In this document: piece after piece, positions 28,291-37,878 of the stretch
Layout: every line of letters starts with the position of its first letter
Position numbering within the stretch: the stretch's first letter is position 1
Origin: Lysobacteraceae bacterium
GTDB taxonomy: Bacteria; Pseudomonadota; Gammaproteobacteria; Xanthomonadales; Xanthomonadaceae
Assembly (NCBI GenBank): GCA_016789405.1
Contig: JAEUPQ010000032.1
Span: 1 to 64,000 of the forward strand
Length of the DNA stretch: 64,000 nucleotides
Direction of reading: 5' to 3'
The notes under the pieces: generated by a model
Seen by the model: only the letters and a program-made list of their open reading frames with translations
What the model was told of the DNA's origin: nothing
Database searches by the model: none
Position numbers and translations under genes: made by a program

Positions 28291-29430
28291 TCAGCCCAGC
28301 ACTGTCACGACTGGCGAAACCTGCGCTTTGCGACCCAGCGCGTCGCCGACGCGCGCCAGCACTTCGGCCAGTTCGCCGGGCGTATCCGCACGCAGCGTGG
28401 CGTGGCCGACCTTGCGGCCGGCGCGCGGCTCCTTGCCGTAGTCGTGCCAGTGGCCGCCCGGCTCGCGCAGCACGCCGGCAGCATCGGGCATCTCGCCGAT
28501 CCAGTTCAGCATGCAGGCATGGCCGACCATGCGCGTGTCGCCGAGCGGCAGGCCGAGCACGGCGCGCAGGTGATTCTGGAACTGCGAGGTTTCGCTACCT
28601 TCGATGGTCCAGTGGCCGGAGTTGTGCACGCGCGGCGCGAGTTCGTTGGCGAGCAGCACGCCGTCGCGACAGAACAGCTCGAGCGCGAAGACGCCGACGT
28701 AGTCCAGCGCTTCGGCCAGCGCGCGCGCATGCGCGAACGCGCGTTCGGCCATATCCGCATCCACGCGCGCAGGCGCGAGGCTGGCCGACAGCACACCGTC
28801 GACATGCCAGTTCTCGGTCAGCGGCCAGGCGCGGAATTCACCATTGCGGCCGCGCACGGCGACCACGCTCAGTTCGCGCTCGAAGGGCACGAAGGCTTCG
28901 AGAATCAGTCCGACCGTGGACGCCTGCGCGCCGAGCGCGTCCCAGGCCGCATCGACATCGGCCGGCATCTTGATCCGGAACTGCCCCTTGCCGTCGTAGC
29001 CGAGACGACGCGTCTTGAGGATGCAGGGCGTACCGATCGCAGCGACCGCAGCATCCAGCGCGGCGCGGTCCGCAACATCGGCGAAATCGGGCACCGGAAT
29101 GCCGAGCTCGCGGAACAGCGTCTTCTCGGCCAGGCGGTCCTGGGCGATGCCGAGCGCGCGCGGATTCGGAAACACCGGAATCCGTGCACTCAGCCACTGC
29201 GCCGATTCCGCCGGTACGTTCTCGAAATCGAACGTGGCCACGTCCACCTGCGACGCGAATTCGGCCAGGGCGGCCTCATCGCGGTAATCGCCGACGATCA
29301 GGGGTGCGAACTGGCCTGCGCAGGCATCGGCGACGGTGTCGAGGATGCGGAAGCGCAGTCCGAGCGGTGCGCCGGAGAGCGCGAGCATGCGGGCGAGCTG
29401 CCCGCCTCCGAGGATGCCGACGGTGGTCAT
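28291..29430 (-). CDS. purK: 5-(carboxyamino)imidazole ribonucleotide synthase
   Basis: A 379-aa ATP-grasp enzyme that carboxylates AIR to N5-CAIR using ATP and bicarbonate in purine synthesis. The N-terminal GILGGGQLARM motif, ATP-grasp ILKTRRLGYDGKGQ and the metal-binding ELAPRVHNSGHWTIE loop are visible. It lies 39 bases downstream of purE, its partner for the next step. Confidence 0.97.
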   Translation of the reverse strand: MTTVGILGGGQLARMLALSGAPLGLRFRILDTVADACAGQFAPLIVGDYRDEAALAEFASQVDVATFDFENVPAESAQWLSARIPVFPNPRALGIAQDRLAEKTLFRELGIPVPDFADVADRAALDAAVAAIGTPCILKTRRLGYDGKGQFRIKMPADVDAAWDALGAQASTVGLILEAFVPFERELSVVAVRGRNGEFRAWPLTENWHVDGVLSASLAPARVDADMAERAFAHARALAEALDYVGVFALELFCRDGVLLANELAPRVHNSGHWTIEGSETSQFQNHLRAVLGLPLGDTRMVGHACMLNWIGEMPDAAGVLREPGGHWHDYGKEPRAGRKVGHATLRADTPGELAEVLARVGDALGRKAQVSPVVTVLG

Positions 29431-29469
29431 GTCACGAGGTCTTCAGGATTCACGTCAGGGCTGCACAGG

Positions 29470-29982
29470 TCAGGCGCGCGGATCGTCGTTGTCGACGACA
29501 TCCTGCGTCTGCTTGGCGCGGAAAGCATCGAGCGCGGTGGCGATCGCCGGATGCTCGGGCGCGAGCATCGCCGCGGCGAACAGGCCAGCATTCGCGGCAC
29601 CGGCATTGCCGATGGCGAAGGTGCCGACCGGGATGCCGGCGGGCATCTGCACGATCGACAGCAGCGAATCCATGCCGTTCAGCGCCTTGCTCTGCACCGG
29701 AACGCCCAGCACGGGCACAGCGGTCTTCGAGGCCAGCATGCCCGGCAAGTGCGCGGCGCCGCCAGCACCGGCGATGATCGCGCGGAGGCCGCGTTCTTTC
29801 GCCGTCGCGGCGTAGTCGAACAGCACGTCCGGCGTGCGGTGCGCGGAGACCACGCGGACTTCGTGGGGCACGCCCAGGGCTTCGAGCCTGGCAACCGCGT
29901 GCTGCATGGTGTCCCAATCGGAACGAGAGCCCATCACGACGCCCACCAGCGGCGCCTGCGTACCCTCGGGCATGGTTGACAT
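29470..29982 (-). CDS. purE: N5-carboxyaminoimidazole ribonucleotide mutase
   Basis: A 170-aa class I PurE, converting N5-CAIR to CAIR. The phosphate-binding [10 protein letters not shown] and SAHRTPD motifs and the [11 protein letters not shown] loop are present. The ATG at 29982 gives a normal-length enzyme; an upstream in-frame extension is antisense to the Trm112-like gene and was rejected. It is first in the purE-purK unit and divergent from the Trm112-like gene. Confidence 0.97.
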   Translation of the reverse strand: MSTMPEGTQAPLVGVVMGSRSDWDTMQHAVARLEALGVPHEVRVVSAHRTPDVLFDYAATAKERGLRAIIAGAGGAAHLPGMLASKTAVPVLGVPVQSKALNGMDSLLSIVQMPAGIPVGTFAIGNAGAANAGLFAAAMLAPEHPAIATALDAFRAKQTQDVVDNDDPRA

Positions 29983-30048
29983 GGTCGTCCCCCGGTTAAA
30001 AACGTATTCTAACGGCCCCCGGCATTCCCGCGAACCACCCCATCTTCT

Positions 30049-30306
30049 ATGGACCGCAAGCTGCTCGACCTCCTGGTCTGCCCCGCCTCCCGGCAACCGC
30101 TGGCCCTGCTGGACGCCTCCGGGCTGGAGCAGATCAATCGGGCCATCGCCGCGGGCCAGGTCAGGCGCCACGACGACAGCGCGCAATCCGAGCCGCTGCG
30201 CGAAGCGCTGATCACCCGCGATCGGAAGACGGTGTACCGCATCGATGACGGCATCCCGGTCCTGCTGGTCGAGGAAGGCATCGCCTTCTCGCAGGCAGAC
30301 GCCTGA
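30049..30306 (+). CDS. Trm112-family (YcaR/UPF0434) small protein
   Basis: An 85-aa protein with the signature [18 protein letters not shown] at the N-terminus and [13 protein letters not shown] at the C-terminus. The family usually has a zinc-knuckle-like fold; here only one Cys of the N-terminal CPxC is kept (CPAS). Eukaryotic Trm112 activates methyltransferases, whereas the bacterial role is unknown. Its stop overlaps the nadC start (TGATG). Confidence 0.88.
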   Translation: MDRKLLDLLVCPASRQPLALLDASGLEQINRAIAAGQVRRHDDSAQSEPLREALITRDRKTVYRIDDGIPVLLVEEGIAFSQADA

Positions 30307-31181
30307 TGGGTACTCCCGACCGCATCGCGCCGCCGCCGGCAGACGTGGTTGCGGCGAACGTCGCCGCGGCGCTGACCGAAGACATGGGCACGGGGGATGT
30401 CACGGCGGCGCTGCTGCCGGACGCACCGGACATCGCCTATCTGCTGTGCAAGGAAGACGCGGTGATCTGCGGCCGTCCATGGTTCGATGCCTGCCATCGC
30501 GCGCTGGATCCCGATGTCCGCATCGATTGGCGCATCGAGGAAGGTGATCGCGTCGCGAAGGACACCGTGATCGCCACGCTCGCCGGGCGCAGTCGTGCCC
30601 TGGTCAGCGCCGAGCGCGCATCGCTGAATTTCCTGCAGACCCTGAGCGGCACCGCCACGGTCACCGCGCAATATGTCGATGCCGTGCGCGGCACGGGCGG
30701 TCGAATCCTCGACACCCGCAAGACGATTCCGGGCCTGCGCATCGCACAGAAGTACGCCGTGCGCGCGGGCGGCGGCATGAACCATCGCATCGCGCTGTAC
30801 GACACGGTGATGCTCAAGGAAAACCACATCCGCGCCTACGGCTCGTTGACAGGCGCGGTGCACGCATCGCGTGCGCAGCATCCGTCGCTGCCGCTGATCG
30901 TGGAGGTCGAAACCCTCGACCAGTTACGCGAGGCGCTCGACGTCGGCTGCACGCGCATCCTCATCGACGACTTCGATGCCCGGACACGCCGGGAAGCGGT
31001 GCGCATCGCGAAGTCGGCACCGTACGATGGCAGGATACCGCTGGAAGTCTCGGGCGGCGTCGACATGTCGACCCTGCGTGCCATCGCGGAAGATGGCGTG
31101 GACTGCATTTCCATCGGCGCGCTCACCAAGCACGTTCGCGCGATCGACCTGTCCCTGAAACTGGGGCCGTCGCCGGGCTGA
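30306..31181 (+). CDS. nadC: Nicotinate-nucleotide pyrophosphorylase (carboxylating)
   Basis: The 291-aa quinolinate phosphoribosyltransferase, which makes nicotinate mononucleotide from quinolinate and PRPP in de novo NAD synthesis. Active-site segments [23 protein letters not shown] and LKENHI and the C-terminal EVSGGV and [12 protein letters not shown] barrel strands are all present. The start overlaps the stop of the Trm112-like gene by one base. Confidence 0.97.
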   Translation: MGTPDRIAPPPADVVAANVAAALTEDMGTGDVTAALLPDAPDIAYLLCKEDAVICGRPWFDACHRALDPDVRIDWRIEEGDRVAKDTVIATLAGRSRALVSAERASLNFLQTLSGTATVTAQYVDAVRGTGGRILDTRKTIPGLRIAQKYAVRAGGGMNHRIALYDTVMLKENHIRAYGSLTGAVHASRAQHPSLPLIVEVETLDQLREALDVGCTRILIDDFDARTRREAVRIAKSAPYDGRIPLEVSGGVDMSTLRAIAEDGVDCISIGALTKHVRAIDLSLKLGPSPG

Positions 31182-31193
31182 TCGGCGCAGGGA

Positions 31194-31472
31194 TCAGGCG
31201 CCGCTGAACCAGTAGGCGCGCATGCGCCCGAGGAAGTCGGGCGTGATCGGATAGCCGGAGGCCGAACCGATCACCGAGTCGACGCCGCAGCGCGGGCACA
31301 GCGCGGTCTGTCCGATGCCCTCGGCATCCTCGTCGACCCATTCATGGATCCGGGCCGGCTCGAATTCGCTGACGCAATAGAAACAACCGCACACCATGCT
31401 GTCGAGCAGCTCGGCACGATGCGCGGTCGAGCGGTCATGCGCGCCTTTCAGGACCGGATCGTGGTGGCTCAC
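31194..31472 (-). CDS. Conserved small zinc-ribbon-like protein
   Basis: A 92-aa cytosolic protein starting at a GTG one base after the FHA gene stop. Two Cys pairs (CGCFYC about residues 28-33, CPRCG about 59-63) suggest a zinc ribbon, followed by the conserved-looking DSVIGSASGYPIT. I have seen this pattern as a widespread uncharacterised bacterial protein, but I know no function. The tight coupling to the FHA gene is the only context clue. Confidence 0.75.
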   Translation of the reverse strand: MSHHDPVLKGAHDRSTAHRAELLDSMVCGCFYCVSEFEPARIHEWVDEDAEGIGQTALCPRCGVDSVIGSASGYPITPDFLGRMRAYWFSGA

Positions 31473-31473
31473 G

Positions 31474-32229
31474 TCAGAGCAGCACCACCAGGACGACCGC
31501 GATCACCACGACCGCAGCCACCACCCAGATCCAGGGTGCGGGCGACTTTCCGGCCGCAGCGGCCTCGGCCGTGGTCACGCCCTCGTGGCCGAGCTCGAAC
31601 AATTTGAAACGGAGGGTGTCGAATCCGATTTCGTCGCCGGCCTTGGCGACCGTGCGCTGCACGCGCGTGCCGTTCACGAAGCTGCCATTGGTCGAGCCGA
31701 GGTCTTCGACGACCACGCCTTCGTTCGTGGGGATGAGCTTCGCGTGCTTGCGCGAGAGGCTGGAATCCTCGACGCGCAGCTGGCATTCGGCGGACCGACC
31801 GATCACGGTGGCGCCGGTCAGGGGATAGGTCCGGCCGAGCATGCGGCCGTTCTGGGCGCGCAGCGCATATTTCGGGAGCGCGGCGCGGACGGTGGTGGTG
31901 CCGACGTCATCGATGACCGGGGTGGCCGCGCGGGCTCCCGCCTGGGTGGTTTCCATCGCGACGATGCTTGCAGTCACCGGCCCGAAGCCGATCACGTCGT
32001 CCGGGCGCAGCGAGATCAGTCCGTCCACCGGCCGCTGGTTCACCGTCGTCGGTGCGTCGCGCAGCACCTTGAGCATGACGCCGTTGACGGTGACATGGAG
32101 CTCGCCGTGCTGCGGCAGGATCCCCTCGCCTCTCAGGACGATGTCCGCATCCGGCGCGGAGCCGACCCGCTTGACACCCTGTTCGAGCAGGAGTTGCGAG
32201 TGATCGGCGGCGAAAACGAGTTTCATCAT
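31474..32229 (-). CDS. Double FHA-domain protein with C-terminal membrane anchor
   Basis: A 251-aa protein. FHA1 (about 1-90) has GS and QHGELHV but a degenerate SxxH. FHA2 (about 135-215) is canonical, with VIGRSAECQL, SRKHAKL and DLGSTNGSFVNG, and so should bind phosphothreonine peptides. The last 20 residues are a single hydrophobic segment (WIWVVAAVVVIAVVLVVLL), making it a tail-anchored inner-membrane protein with its FHA domains in the cytosol. No Ser/Thr kinase, phosphatase or type VI genes are nearby. The ATG at 32229 starts MMKLVF; the ATG at 32226 is equally possible. Confidence 0.85.
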   Translation of the reverse strand: MMKLVFAADHSQLLLEQGVKRVGSAPDADIVLRGEGILPQHGELHVTVNGVMLKVLRDAPTTVNQRPVDGLISLRPDDVIGFGPVTASIVAMETTQAGARAATPVIDDVGTTTVRAALPKYALRAQNGRMLGRTYPLTGATVIGRSAECQLRVEDSSLSRKHAKLIPTNEGVVVEDLGSTNGSFVNGTRVQRTVAKAGDEIGFDTLRFKLFELGHEGVTTAEAAAAGKSPAPWIWVVAAVVVIAVVLVVLL

Positions 32230-32368
32230 TGGGTGGCGCTCCGAAGTTCGGGGATTGCATCGGCAACCGCATGGCCGCAGATTACCTTCAACCTGTGCCT
32301 CGCGCCTCATTGCGTTCGCCCAAACCCGGGCGTACGGACAGCATGGCACAAACCAACAGAATTTTAAG

Positions 32369-32713
32369 ATGCCGACTTTACTGATCCTGATGATTCTCGC
32401 TGCGATGTCGTTCGCATTCTGGAGCGCATCGAGAGCTGCCGCGGAACGCGCCATCCACCTCGGGGGAGAAGCCTGTCGCGCCGCCGGCGTGCAGCTGATC
32501 GACCAGACCGTCCACGCCTCGGGGCTGCGCGTGATCCGTCGCGAAGACGGATGGCTGGGCTTCGAGCGCACTTTCCGTTTCGAATACTCCGAAGACGGGA
32601 CCGACCGCCACATCGCGCGCCTGGTGCTGCGCGGCGATCGACTGGTTTCCTTCAGCGGCCCTGTCCGGGCGACCAGTGTCGTCGACTTCCGCGAACCCTA
32701 CGGTGACCACTGA
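32369..32713 (+). CDS. DUF3301 protein
   Basis: A 114-aa protein with an N-terminal membrane segment (LLILMILAAMSFAFW) and the DUF3301 pattern: RAAAERAIHLGGEACR, GVQLIDQTV, then FERTFRFEYSEDGTDR. The function is unknown. The ATG at 32369 follows directly on an AT-rich stretch. It is convergent with sspB, 15 bases away. Confidence 0.8.
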   Translation: MPTLLILMILAAMSFAFWSASRAAAERAIHLGGEACRAAGVQLIDQTVHASGLRVIRREDGWLGFERTFRFEYSEDGTDRHIARLVLRGDRLVSFSGPVRATSVVDFREPYGDH

Positions 32714-32728
32714 CCGCCGCAGCCCCCA

Positions 32729-33175
32729 TCACTTCACGATGCGCAAGTGTCCGCCTCGCTTGGGTGTCGGCGAGGCGTCGCCGCCACCATCATCGTCACC
32801 GGTCGGCTCGATCGCCTCATCCAGTTCGGCATCCGCATCCTCGCCATCCTCGGGCAACGCCATGGCGTGTCCGGTTTCGCGAGCGTAGATCAGCAGGACC
32901 GCAGGGATCGGAACCCGGACGGGGTGGCTCACGCCGCCGAAGCGCGCGGTGAAAGTGATCACGTCGTTGCCGATCTCAAGCCCGACGACCGCACGATCGG
33001 CCACGTTCAGGACCACGCGCCCATCGCTGACGGCAAAGGGCGGCACCTGCACGCCCGGACGAGTGGCATCGACCACGAGGTGCGGCGTCATTCCGTTGTC
33101 TGCGATCCACGCGTGGAGCGCCCGGAGCAGATAGGGGCGCTTGCTGGTCATGCGTGGCGGCTGGCCGTCGTTCAT
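32729..33175 (-). CDS. sspB: ClpXP protease specificity-enhancing factor
   Basis: A 148-aa adaptor that delivers ssrA-tagged proteins to ClpXP. The N-terminal domain (MTSKRPYLLRALHAWIADNG to PAVLLIYARETG) is followed by an acidic linker and the conserved C-terminal ClpX-binding tail GGHLRIVK. The true start may be the Met at residue 9 (33151). It lies 46 bases after sspA, the usual order. Confidence 0.95.
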   Translation of the reverse strand: MNDGQPPRMTSKRPYLLRALHAWIADNGMTPHLVVDATRPGVQVPPFAVSDGRVVLNVADRAVVGLEIGNDVITFTARFGGVSHPVRVPIPAVLLIYARETGHAMALPEDGEDADAELDEAIEPTGDDDGGGDASPTPKRGGHLRIVK

Positions 33176-33221
33176 GCAATCAGTCTACTCCCGGTCGCGG
33201 CCGTCGGGCCGCCCCGGTCAA

Positions 33222-33839
33222 TCAGGTCGGCAATGCGCGCAGGTTCCGTTCCTGATGGGTCAGGCTGCGGACGAAGCCGGGGTTGCGGAAAATGCGGTTG
33301 CCGTAGTCCTCGATCGCCTTGCCATCCTTCGGCAGCGGCACGCCGAGCGAGTCGAGCCGCCAGATGATCGGCGCCATGGCGCAGTCGGCAAGGCTCATCT
33401 CGTTGTTGAGGAAGAACTTGCTGGCCCGGAACAAGGGCACGGCCGCGGTGAGCAGTTCCTTCAGGCGCTTGCGCCCGGCTTCGGCCTGCGGCTTGTTCCC
33501 GAACTGCACCGCTTGCACCTGCGGCACCCAGTCGTGCTCGATCCGCAGCATCGCCAGGCGCAGGCGCGCGCGCGAGAGCGGATCGATCGGCATCAGCGGC
33601 GGGTGCGGATAGCGCTCGTCGATGTACTCGCTCACCACCGAAGCGGCATACAGCACCAGGTCGCGTTCGACCAGGGTGGGCACCGAATGGTAGGGATTGA
33701 GGTCGATCAGGTCTTCGGGCGGGCTCTGGGGGTCGACAGGCACCAGGTCGTAGGACACGCCCTTCGCTGCGAGCACGAGGCGCACGCGATGGCACAGCAC
33801 ATCATCGACGGAAGAAAACAGGGTCAGGGTATTGCGCAT
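33222..33839 (-). CDS. sspA: Stringent starvation protein A (GST fold)
   Basis: A 205-aa RNA polymerase-associated protein with a thioredoxin-like N-terminal domain (TLFSSVDDVLCHRVRLVL) and an all-helical GST C-domain. The PHPPLMP loop typical of SspA, important for its transcriptional role, is visible. It probably belongs to the petABC-sspAB unit, as in many proteobacteria. Confidence 0.95.
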   Translation of the reverse strand: MRNTLTLFSSVDDVLCHRVRLVLAAKGVSYDLVPVDPQSPPEDLIDLNPYHSVPTLVERDLVLYAASVVSEYIDERYPHPPLMPIDPLSRARLRLAMLRIEHDWVPQVQAVQFGNKPQAEAGRKRLKELLTAAVPLFRASKFFLNNEMSLADCAMAPIIWRLDSLGVPLPKDGKAIEDYGNRIFRNPGFVRSLTHQERNLRALPT

Positions 33840-33933
33840 ACGCAGACTCAGCCACCTTCAGAAAGACGAAGGGCGACCGGACGAGCCGGCCGCCCCGCGC
33901 GAGATGTCGTAGAGCGAGGGATGCGCGGCGTCA

Positions 33934-34755
33934 TCAATGCACGTCGCGCCAGTATTCCTTTTTCAGCAACCACGCCAGCAGGGTGAAGAACGACAGGAAC
34001 AGGATCACCCACACACCCGTGCTCTGGCGCTTGAGCGCGACCGGCTCGCCGGCGTACTCCAGGAACGCAGTGATGTCGCGCGCGGTCTGGGAGAACTGCT
34101 CGGCGTTCTGCGTGCCCGACTGCGCGACGACCAGTTCCTTGATGCACGCGCTTTCGGCTTCGGTGGTGCCGTGCGGGCAACCCATGATGGGCTGGCCCTT
34201 GTCGTCCATCTTCCCGGTCGGTTCCTTCTTGGTGAAGACCGGGCGCTGGTTGCCCTGCATCTCCCACAGCGGATTGGGCATCGACACGTTCGGGAACAGC
34301 TTGTTGTTCCAGCCGAGCGGGCGCGATTCGTCCAGGTAGAACGACTTCAGGTAGGTGTAGATCCAATCGCTGCCGCGGACGCGTGCGATCAGGCTGAGGT
34401 CCGGCGGTGCCTTGCCGAACCACTTTTCACCGCCTGCAGCCGGCATGGGCGAAATCACGTGCTCGCCGAACTTGGCGCCGGTGAAGTTCAGGTTGTTCAT
34501 CACCTGCTCTTCGCTCAGCCCGAGATCCTCGGCGATCCGCGAATAGCGCATGTACTTCAGCGAATGGCAGCCGGCGCAGTAGTTCATGTACAGCTGCGCG
34601 CCGCGCTGGAGCGAGGCCGTGTCTTCCAGGTCGGTACCGGCCTGCTCGGTGTCGCCACCGCTGGCAGCCAGGGCGGACACGGACAGCAGCAGCGCGGAAG
34701 CGGCGAAAGCGAGGCGCTTGAGCATGGAAATCTTCATCGTGGCTGGCTTAGTCAT
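33934..34755 (-). CDS. petC: Ubiquinol-cytochrome c reductase cytochrome c1 subunit
   Basis: A 273-aa membrane-anchored c-type cytochrome of complex III. A Sec signal (LLLSVSALA) is followed by the haem-binding CAGCH, an axial Met region, and one C-terminal membrane helix (VWVILFLSFFTLLAWLL) ending KKEYWRDVH. Its ATG overlaps the petB stop by 8 bases; an internal Met7 (34737) would avoid the overlap and also leaves a good signal peptide. Confidence 0.96.
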   Translation of the reverse strand: MTKPATMKISMLKRLAFAASALLLSVSALAASGGDTEQAGTDLEDTASLQRGAQLYMNYCAGCHSLKYMRYSRIAEDLGLSEEQVMNNLNFTGAKFGEHVISPMPAAGGEKWFGKAPPDLSLIARVRGSDWIYTYLKSFYLDESRPLGWNNKLFPNVSMPNPLWEMQGNQRPVFTKKEPTGKMDDKGQPIMGCPHGTTEAESACIKELVVAQSGTQNAEQFSQTARDITAFLEYAGEPVALKRQSTGVWVILFLSFFTLLAWLLKKEYWRDVH

Positions 34756-36007
34756 GCATCGTCACCCGTTCCGGGACCGGCTTGGTCTTGTCGATCCTGG
34801 TCCAGATCGGCATGGTGAGGAAGAACAGGAAATAGAACACGGTCAGGACGCGGCCGACGATGGTTTCGACCGGGTCGGTACCCGGGCCGGCACCGATCTT
34901 GCCCAGCCAGATGAAGCTGACGGCCAGGCCGAGCAGCATCGCCCAGGAGATCGGGCCGCGATAGCGGTAGGACTTCACCTTCGCGCGGTCGAGCCACGGC
35001 ACCAGGAACAGGATGGCGATCGCGGAGAACATCACCATCACGCCACCCAGCTTGTCCGGCACGACGCGGAGCATCGCGTAGTACGGCGTGTAGTACCACA
35101 CTGGCTTGATGTGCGCAGGCGTCACGAGGCGATTGGCCTCGGTGAAGTTGTCGTGTTCGAGGAACCAGCCACCAAAGGCTGGCGCGAAGAACACGATGAA
35201 CGCGCAGATCACCAGGAAGAAACTGGCGCCGAACAAGTCCTTCACCGTGTAGTACGGATGGAAGGGAATGCCGTCGGCCGGCTTGTTCGGATCCCAGCGA
35301 TTGCCCTTCGGGCCCTTCTTGATATCGACGCCGTCTGGATTGTTCGAGCCCACTTCATGCAGCGCGCCCAGGTGCAGCACGACCAGGAGCAGCAGGACCA
35401 GCGGCAGCGCGATCACGTGCAGGGCGAAGAAGCGGTTCAGGGTGGCATCGCTGGGCAGGTAATCGCCCATGATCCACTCGGTCAGCGCCGGGCCGATCTC
35501 CGGCACCGCGCCGAACAGCGAGATGATCACCTTCGCGCCCCAGAACGACATCTGGCCCCACGGCAGCACGTAGCCCAGGAAGGCTTCGGCCATCAGCACG
35601 AGGTAGATCAGCATGCCGAGGATCCACACCAGCTCGCGCGGCTTCTGGTACGAGCCGTACATCAGGCCGCGGAACATGTGCAGATAGACGACGATGAAGA
35701 ACATCGAGGCGCCGGTGCTGTGCATGTAGCGGATCAGCCAGCCCCACTCGACGTCGCGCATGATGTACTCGACCGACGCGAAGGCTTCCGCGCCGCTCGG
35801 CTTGTAGTGCATCGTCAGGAAGATGCCGGTGACGATCTGGTTGACCAGCACCAGCAGCGCGAGCGAACCGAAGTAGTACCAGAGATTGAAGTTCTTCGGC
35901 GCGTAGTACTCGGTCATGTGCTTGCGGTACGCAGGCATCATCGCCGGCGCGCGCTCGTTGACCCAGTCCATCACGCCGTTGGCGGTACGCATCAGGATGT
36001 TGGACAT
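34748..36007 (-). CDS. petB: Cytochrome b subunit of the bc1 complex
   Basis: A 419-aa integral membrane protein with eight or more helices that carries both b haems and the quinol sites. Haem His residues are seen in RYMHSTGAS, VYLHMF, ALHVIALP and VVLHLGALHEVG. The Qo-site motif is present as PVWYYTPYY (the PEWY-type loop, here with PVWY). It lies between petA (3 bases away) and petC (overlapping). Confidence 0.96.
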   Translation of the reverse strand: MSNILMRTANGVMDWVNERAPAMMPAYRKHMTEYYAPKNFNLWYYFGSLALLVLVNQIVTGIFLTMHYKPSGAEAFASVEYIMRDVEWGWLIRYMHSTGASMFFIVVYLHMFRGLMYGSYQKPRELVWILGMLIYLVLMAEAFLGYVLPWGQMSFWGAKVIISLFGAVPEIGPALTEWIMGDYLPSDATLNRFFALHVIALPLVLLLLVVLHLGALHEVGSNNPDGVDIKKGPKGNRWDPNKPADGIPFHPYYTVKDLFGASFFLVICAFIVFFAPAFGGWFLEHDNFTEANRLVTPAHIKPVWYYTPYYAMLRVVPDKLGGVMVMFSAIAILFLVPWLDRAKVKSYRYRGPISWAMLLGLAVSFIWLGKIGAGPGTDPVETIVGRVLTVFYFLFFLTMPIWTRIDKTKPVPERVTMHD

Positions 36008-36010
36008 GGA

Positions 36011-36646
36011 TTACGCTCCCTGCGGATCGACGCCGATGACAAGAGTGTTGTCGTCGGCGAAATGGTGCGGCGGCACCGGGAGGTTGGTCGGCGCAGGAAC
36101 GCCCTGGAACACGCGACCGGCCATGTCGAACTTCGATTTGTGGCAGGGGCAGAAATAGCCGCCCTTCCATTCCGGATCGAAGGGCTCGGGACGAATCTCG
36201 GCCTTCATTTCCGGCGAGCAGCCCAGATGGGTGCACAGACCGACGAGGACCGAAATCTCCGGCTTGATCGAACGGAACTCGTTGACCGCGTACTTCGGCT
36301 GCTGGTCCGGGTTTTCCGACTTCGGATCGCGCAGGGTGCCGTCCAGGCCCGGCAGGGCCTCGAGGATGGCTTTCGAACGCTTGACGATCCAGATCGGCTG
36401 GCCGCGCCACTCTGCAGTGATGCGCTGGCCTTCCAGCAGGCTGCTGATGTCGACGGTCACCGGCGCGCCGGCGAGCTTCGCACGGGCGCTGGGATTCCAG
36501 GACTTGATGAACGGTACGGCGGCACCTGCGACACCGACGGCACCCACCACGGCGGTGGAAGCGGTCAGGAAGCGGCGACGCCCCGCATCAACCGGTTGCG
36601 CGCCGCCACCGTGGTGGTCGGACCCGCTCGAGACTTCTTTTGCCAT
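36011..36646 (-). CDS. petA: Rieske iron-sulfur subunit of the bc1 complex
   Basis: A 211-aa protein with a twin-arginine-like anchor (GRRRFLTAST, then a hydrophobic helix) and a periplasmic Rieske domain with box 1 CTHLGC and box 2 CPCHKS. Box 2 has Lys in place of the frequent Gly, which is compatible with cluster binding. It is the first gene of petABC, with a possible promoter at 36737-36766. Confidence 0.96.
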   Translation of the reverse strand: MAKEVSSGSDHHGGGAQPVDAGRRRFLTASTAVVGAVGVAGAAVPFIKSWNPSARAKLAGAPVTVDISSLLEGQRITAEWRGQPIWIVKRSKAILEALPGLDGTLRDPKSENPDQQPKYAVNEFRSIKPEISVLVGLCTHLGCSPEMKAEIRPEPFDPEWKGGYFCPCHKSKFDMAGRVFQGVPAPTNLPVPPHHFADDNTLVIGVDPQGA

Positions 36647-36736
36647 CCGGCACTCCGCGAAACGTGGCTACGTGTGAATGTGGCTGCTTGCGATCAGCCG
36701 GCCCCGTCCCCGGAAGCCGACCTGCAAAGACCCCGA

Positions 36737-36766
36737 AGTGTAACGGAACGCTGAATCCGCCGACAA
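36737..36766 (-). promoter_or_regulatory. Candidate sigma70 promoter for petABC
   Basis: Read on the minus strand, TTGTCG (36761-36766) and TACACT (36737-36742) are separated by 18 bases, about 90 bases upstream of petA. The match is reasonable but not strong. Confidence 0.4.
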
Positions 36767-36830
36767 TCGTTGCGGACTTTCGGACAGCCGTCCGGCCCTC
36801 CCCGACCGCCCCGAAAGGGCGACGCGGGTC

Positions 36831-37724
36831 TCAGCCACTGCCCCCGAGAACCCCGCGATAGCGGTCGGCGAGCACGCGGACGCGCTGCACGTAGAGGCGG
36901 GTTTCACTGTACGGCGGCACGCCCTTGTACTTGTCGACGGCGCCTTCGCCCGCGTTGTAGCCGGCGGCCGCCAGGGTCAGGTCGCCGTTGTAGCGCCGGA
37001 GCAGCCAGGCCAGGTACTGCACGCCACCGCGGATGTTCTGGGTTGCGTCGAACGCGTTGTTCACGCCGAACCTGCGCGCAGTGGCCGGCATCAGCTGCAT
37101 GAGTCCCTGCGCACCGACGCGGGACAGCGCATTGGGGTTGAACGAAGATTCGGCATGGATGATCGCCCTGACGATGGATTCGTCGACCCCGTGCTGCAGC
37201 GCTGCCGCGCGGATCTCGGCCGCGTACGCCACGGTATTCAGGCGCAGGGTGCCGAAGTTGACGCCCGGCAGCGGCGCGCAGGCGTAGCAGGTCTCGACGA
37301 AGCTGTAGGGGATCGTGCGCAGCGAGGTCGCGCCTGCGACGCCCTTGGGCGGCTTGCTCGTGTAGTGCCGCACCCCATCCTTGATGTACGAGTAAACCTG
37401 CCCCTGCACACGCCGGGTGGTGCCCTGACGGGGAACCTCGGACGCCGGCGCGACCGACTGGGGCGCTGGCGCAACAGGCGCCGCCACGGTCGGCGCGGGC
37501 TCCGATACGGGCACGGAAGTCGCCACGGGAGGCGGCGCGGGACGGGCGGGTGCCGGTGTGTAGCTCGTCACGGCACGGCATTTCGTGCCCGGCACGCGCT
37601 TGCTGGCATAGGTCAGGCTGCCGTCGGGGCTTTCGCAGCGGTACACGGTGCCGGCCTGCGCGGGCGCGACATGCGCCGCCGCCAGCAGGATGCCGAGCAT
37701 CAACGTCGACCGGACCGGATTCAT
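36831..37724 (-). CDS. Lytic murein transglycosylase with N-terminal DUF4124
   Basis: A 297-aa periplasmic enzyme. A Sec signal (ILLAAAHVAPAQA) is followed by a DUF4124-like segment (VYRCESPDGSLTY), a Pro/Ala-rich linker of about 50 residues, and a family 1 SLT domain with catalytic Glu in HAESSFNP, then GAQGLMQLMPATA and AAGYNAGEGAVDKY. It would cleave peptidoglycan to anhydro-muropeptides. The ATG at 37724 was chosen because it puts the signal at the N-terminus; an ATG at 37775 is also in frame. It is divergent from miaB. Confidence 0.92.
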   Translation of the reverse strand: MNPVRSTLMLGILLAAAHVAPAQAGTVYRCESPDGSLTYASKRVPGTKCRAVTSYTPAPARPAPPPVATSVPVSEPAPTVAAPVAPAPQSVAPASEVPRQGTTRRVQGQVYSYIKDGVRHYTSKPPKGVAGATSLRTIPYSFVETCYACAPLPGVNFGTLRLNTVAYAAEIRAAALQHGVDESIVRAIIHAESSFNPNALSRVGAQGLMQLMPATARRFGVNNAFDATQNIRGGVQYLAWLLRRYNGDLTLAAAGYNAGEGAVDKYKGVPPYSETRLYVQRVRVLADRYRGVLGGSG

Positions 37725-37878
37725 GGCGCGGAGTGTCCTCGGATTCAGAACATTTGCCAAGTCCTTGATTGACAAAAGGACGATTGGTTCCCCGATGCCT
37801 TGCGAACAGTGTCGCGTAGACTAATCGGCCCTTTCGCCATCACCGGCCCGGCATCAGCGCCGCGCCCCGGAGACCGCC

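Noticed and set aside
34586..36754. A 722-codon ORF antisense to petB and petA
   Set aside because: His/Arg/Asp-rich shadow of the hydrophobic petB frame.
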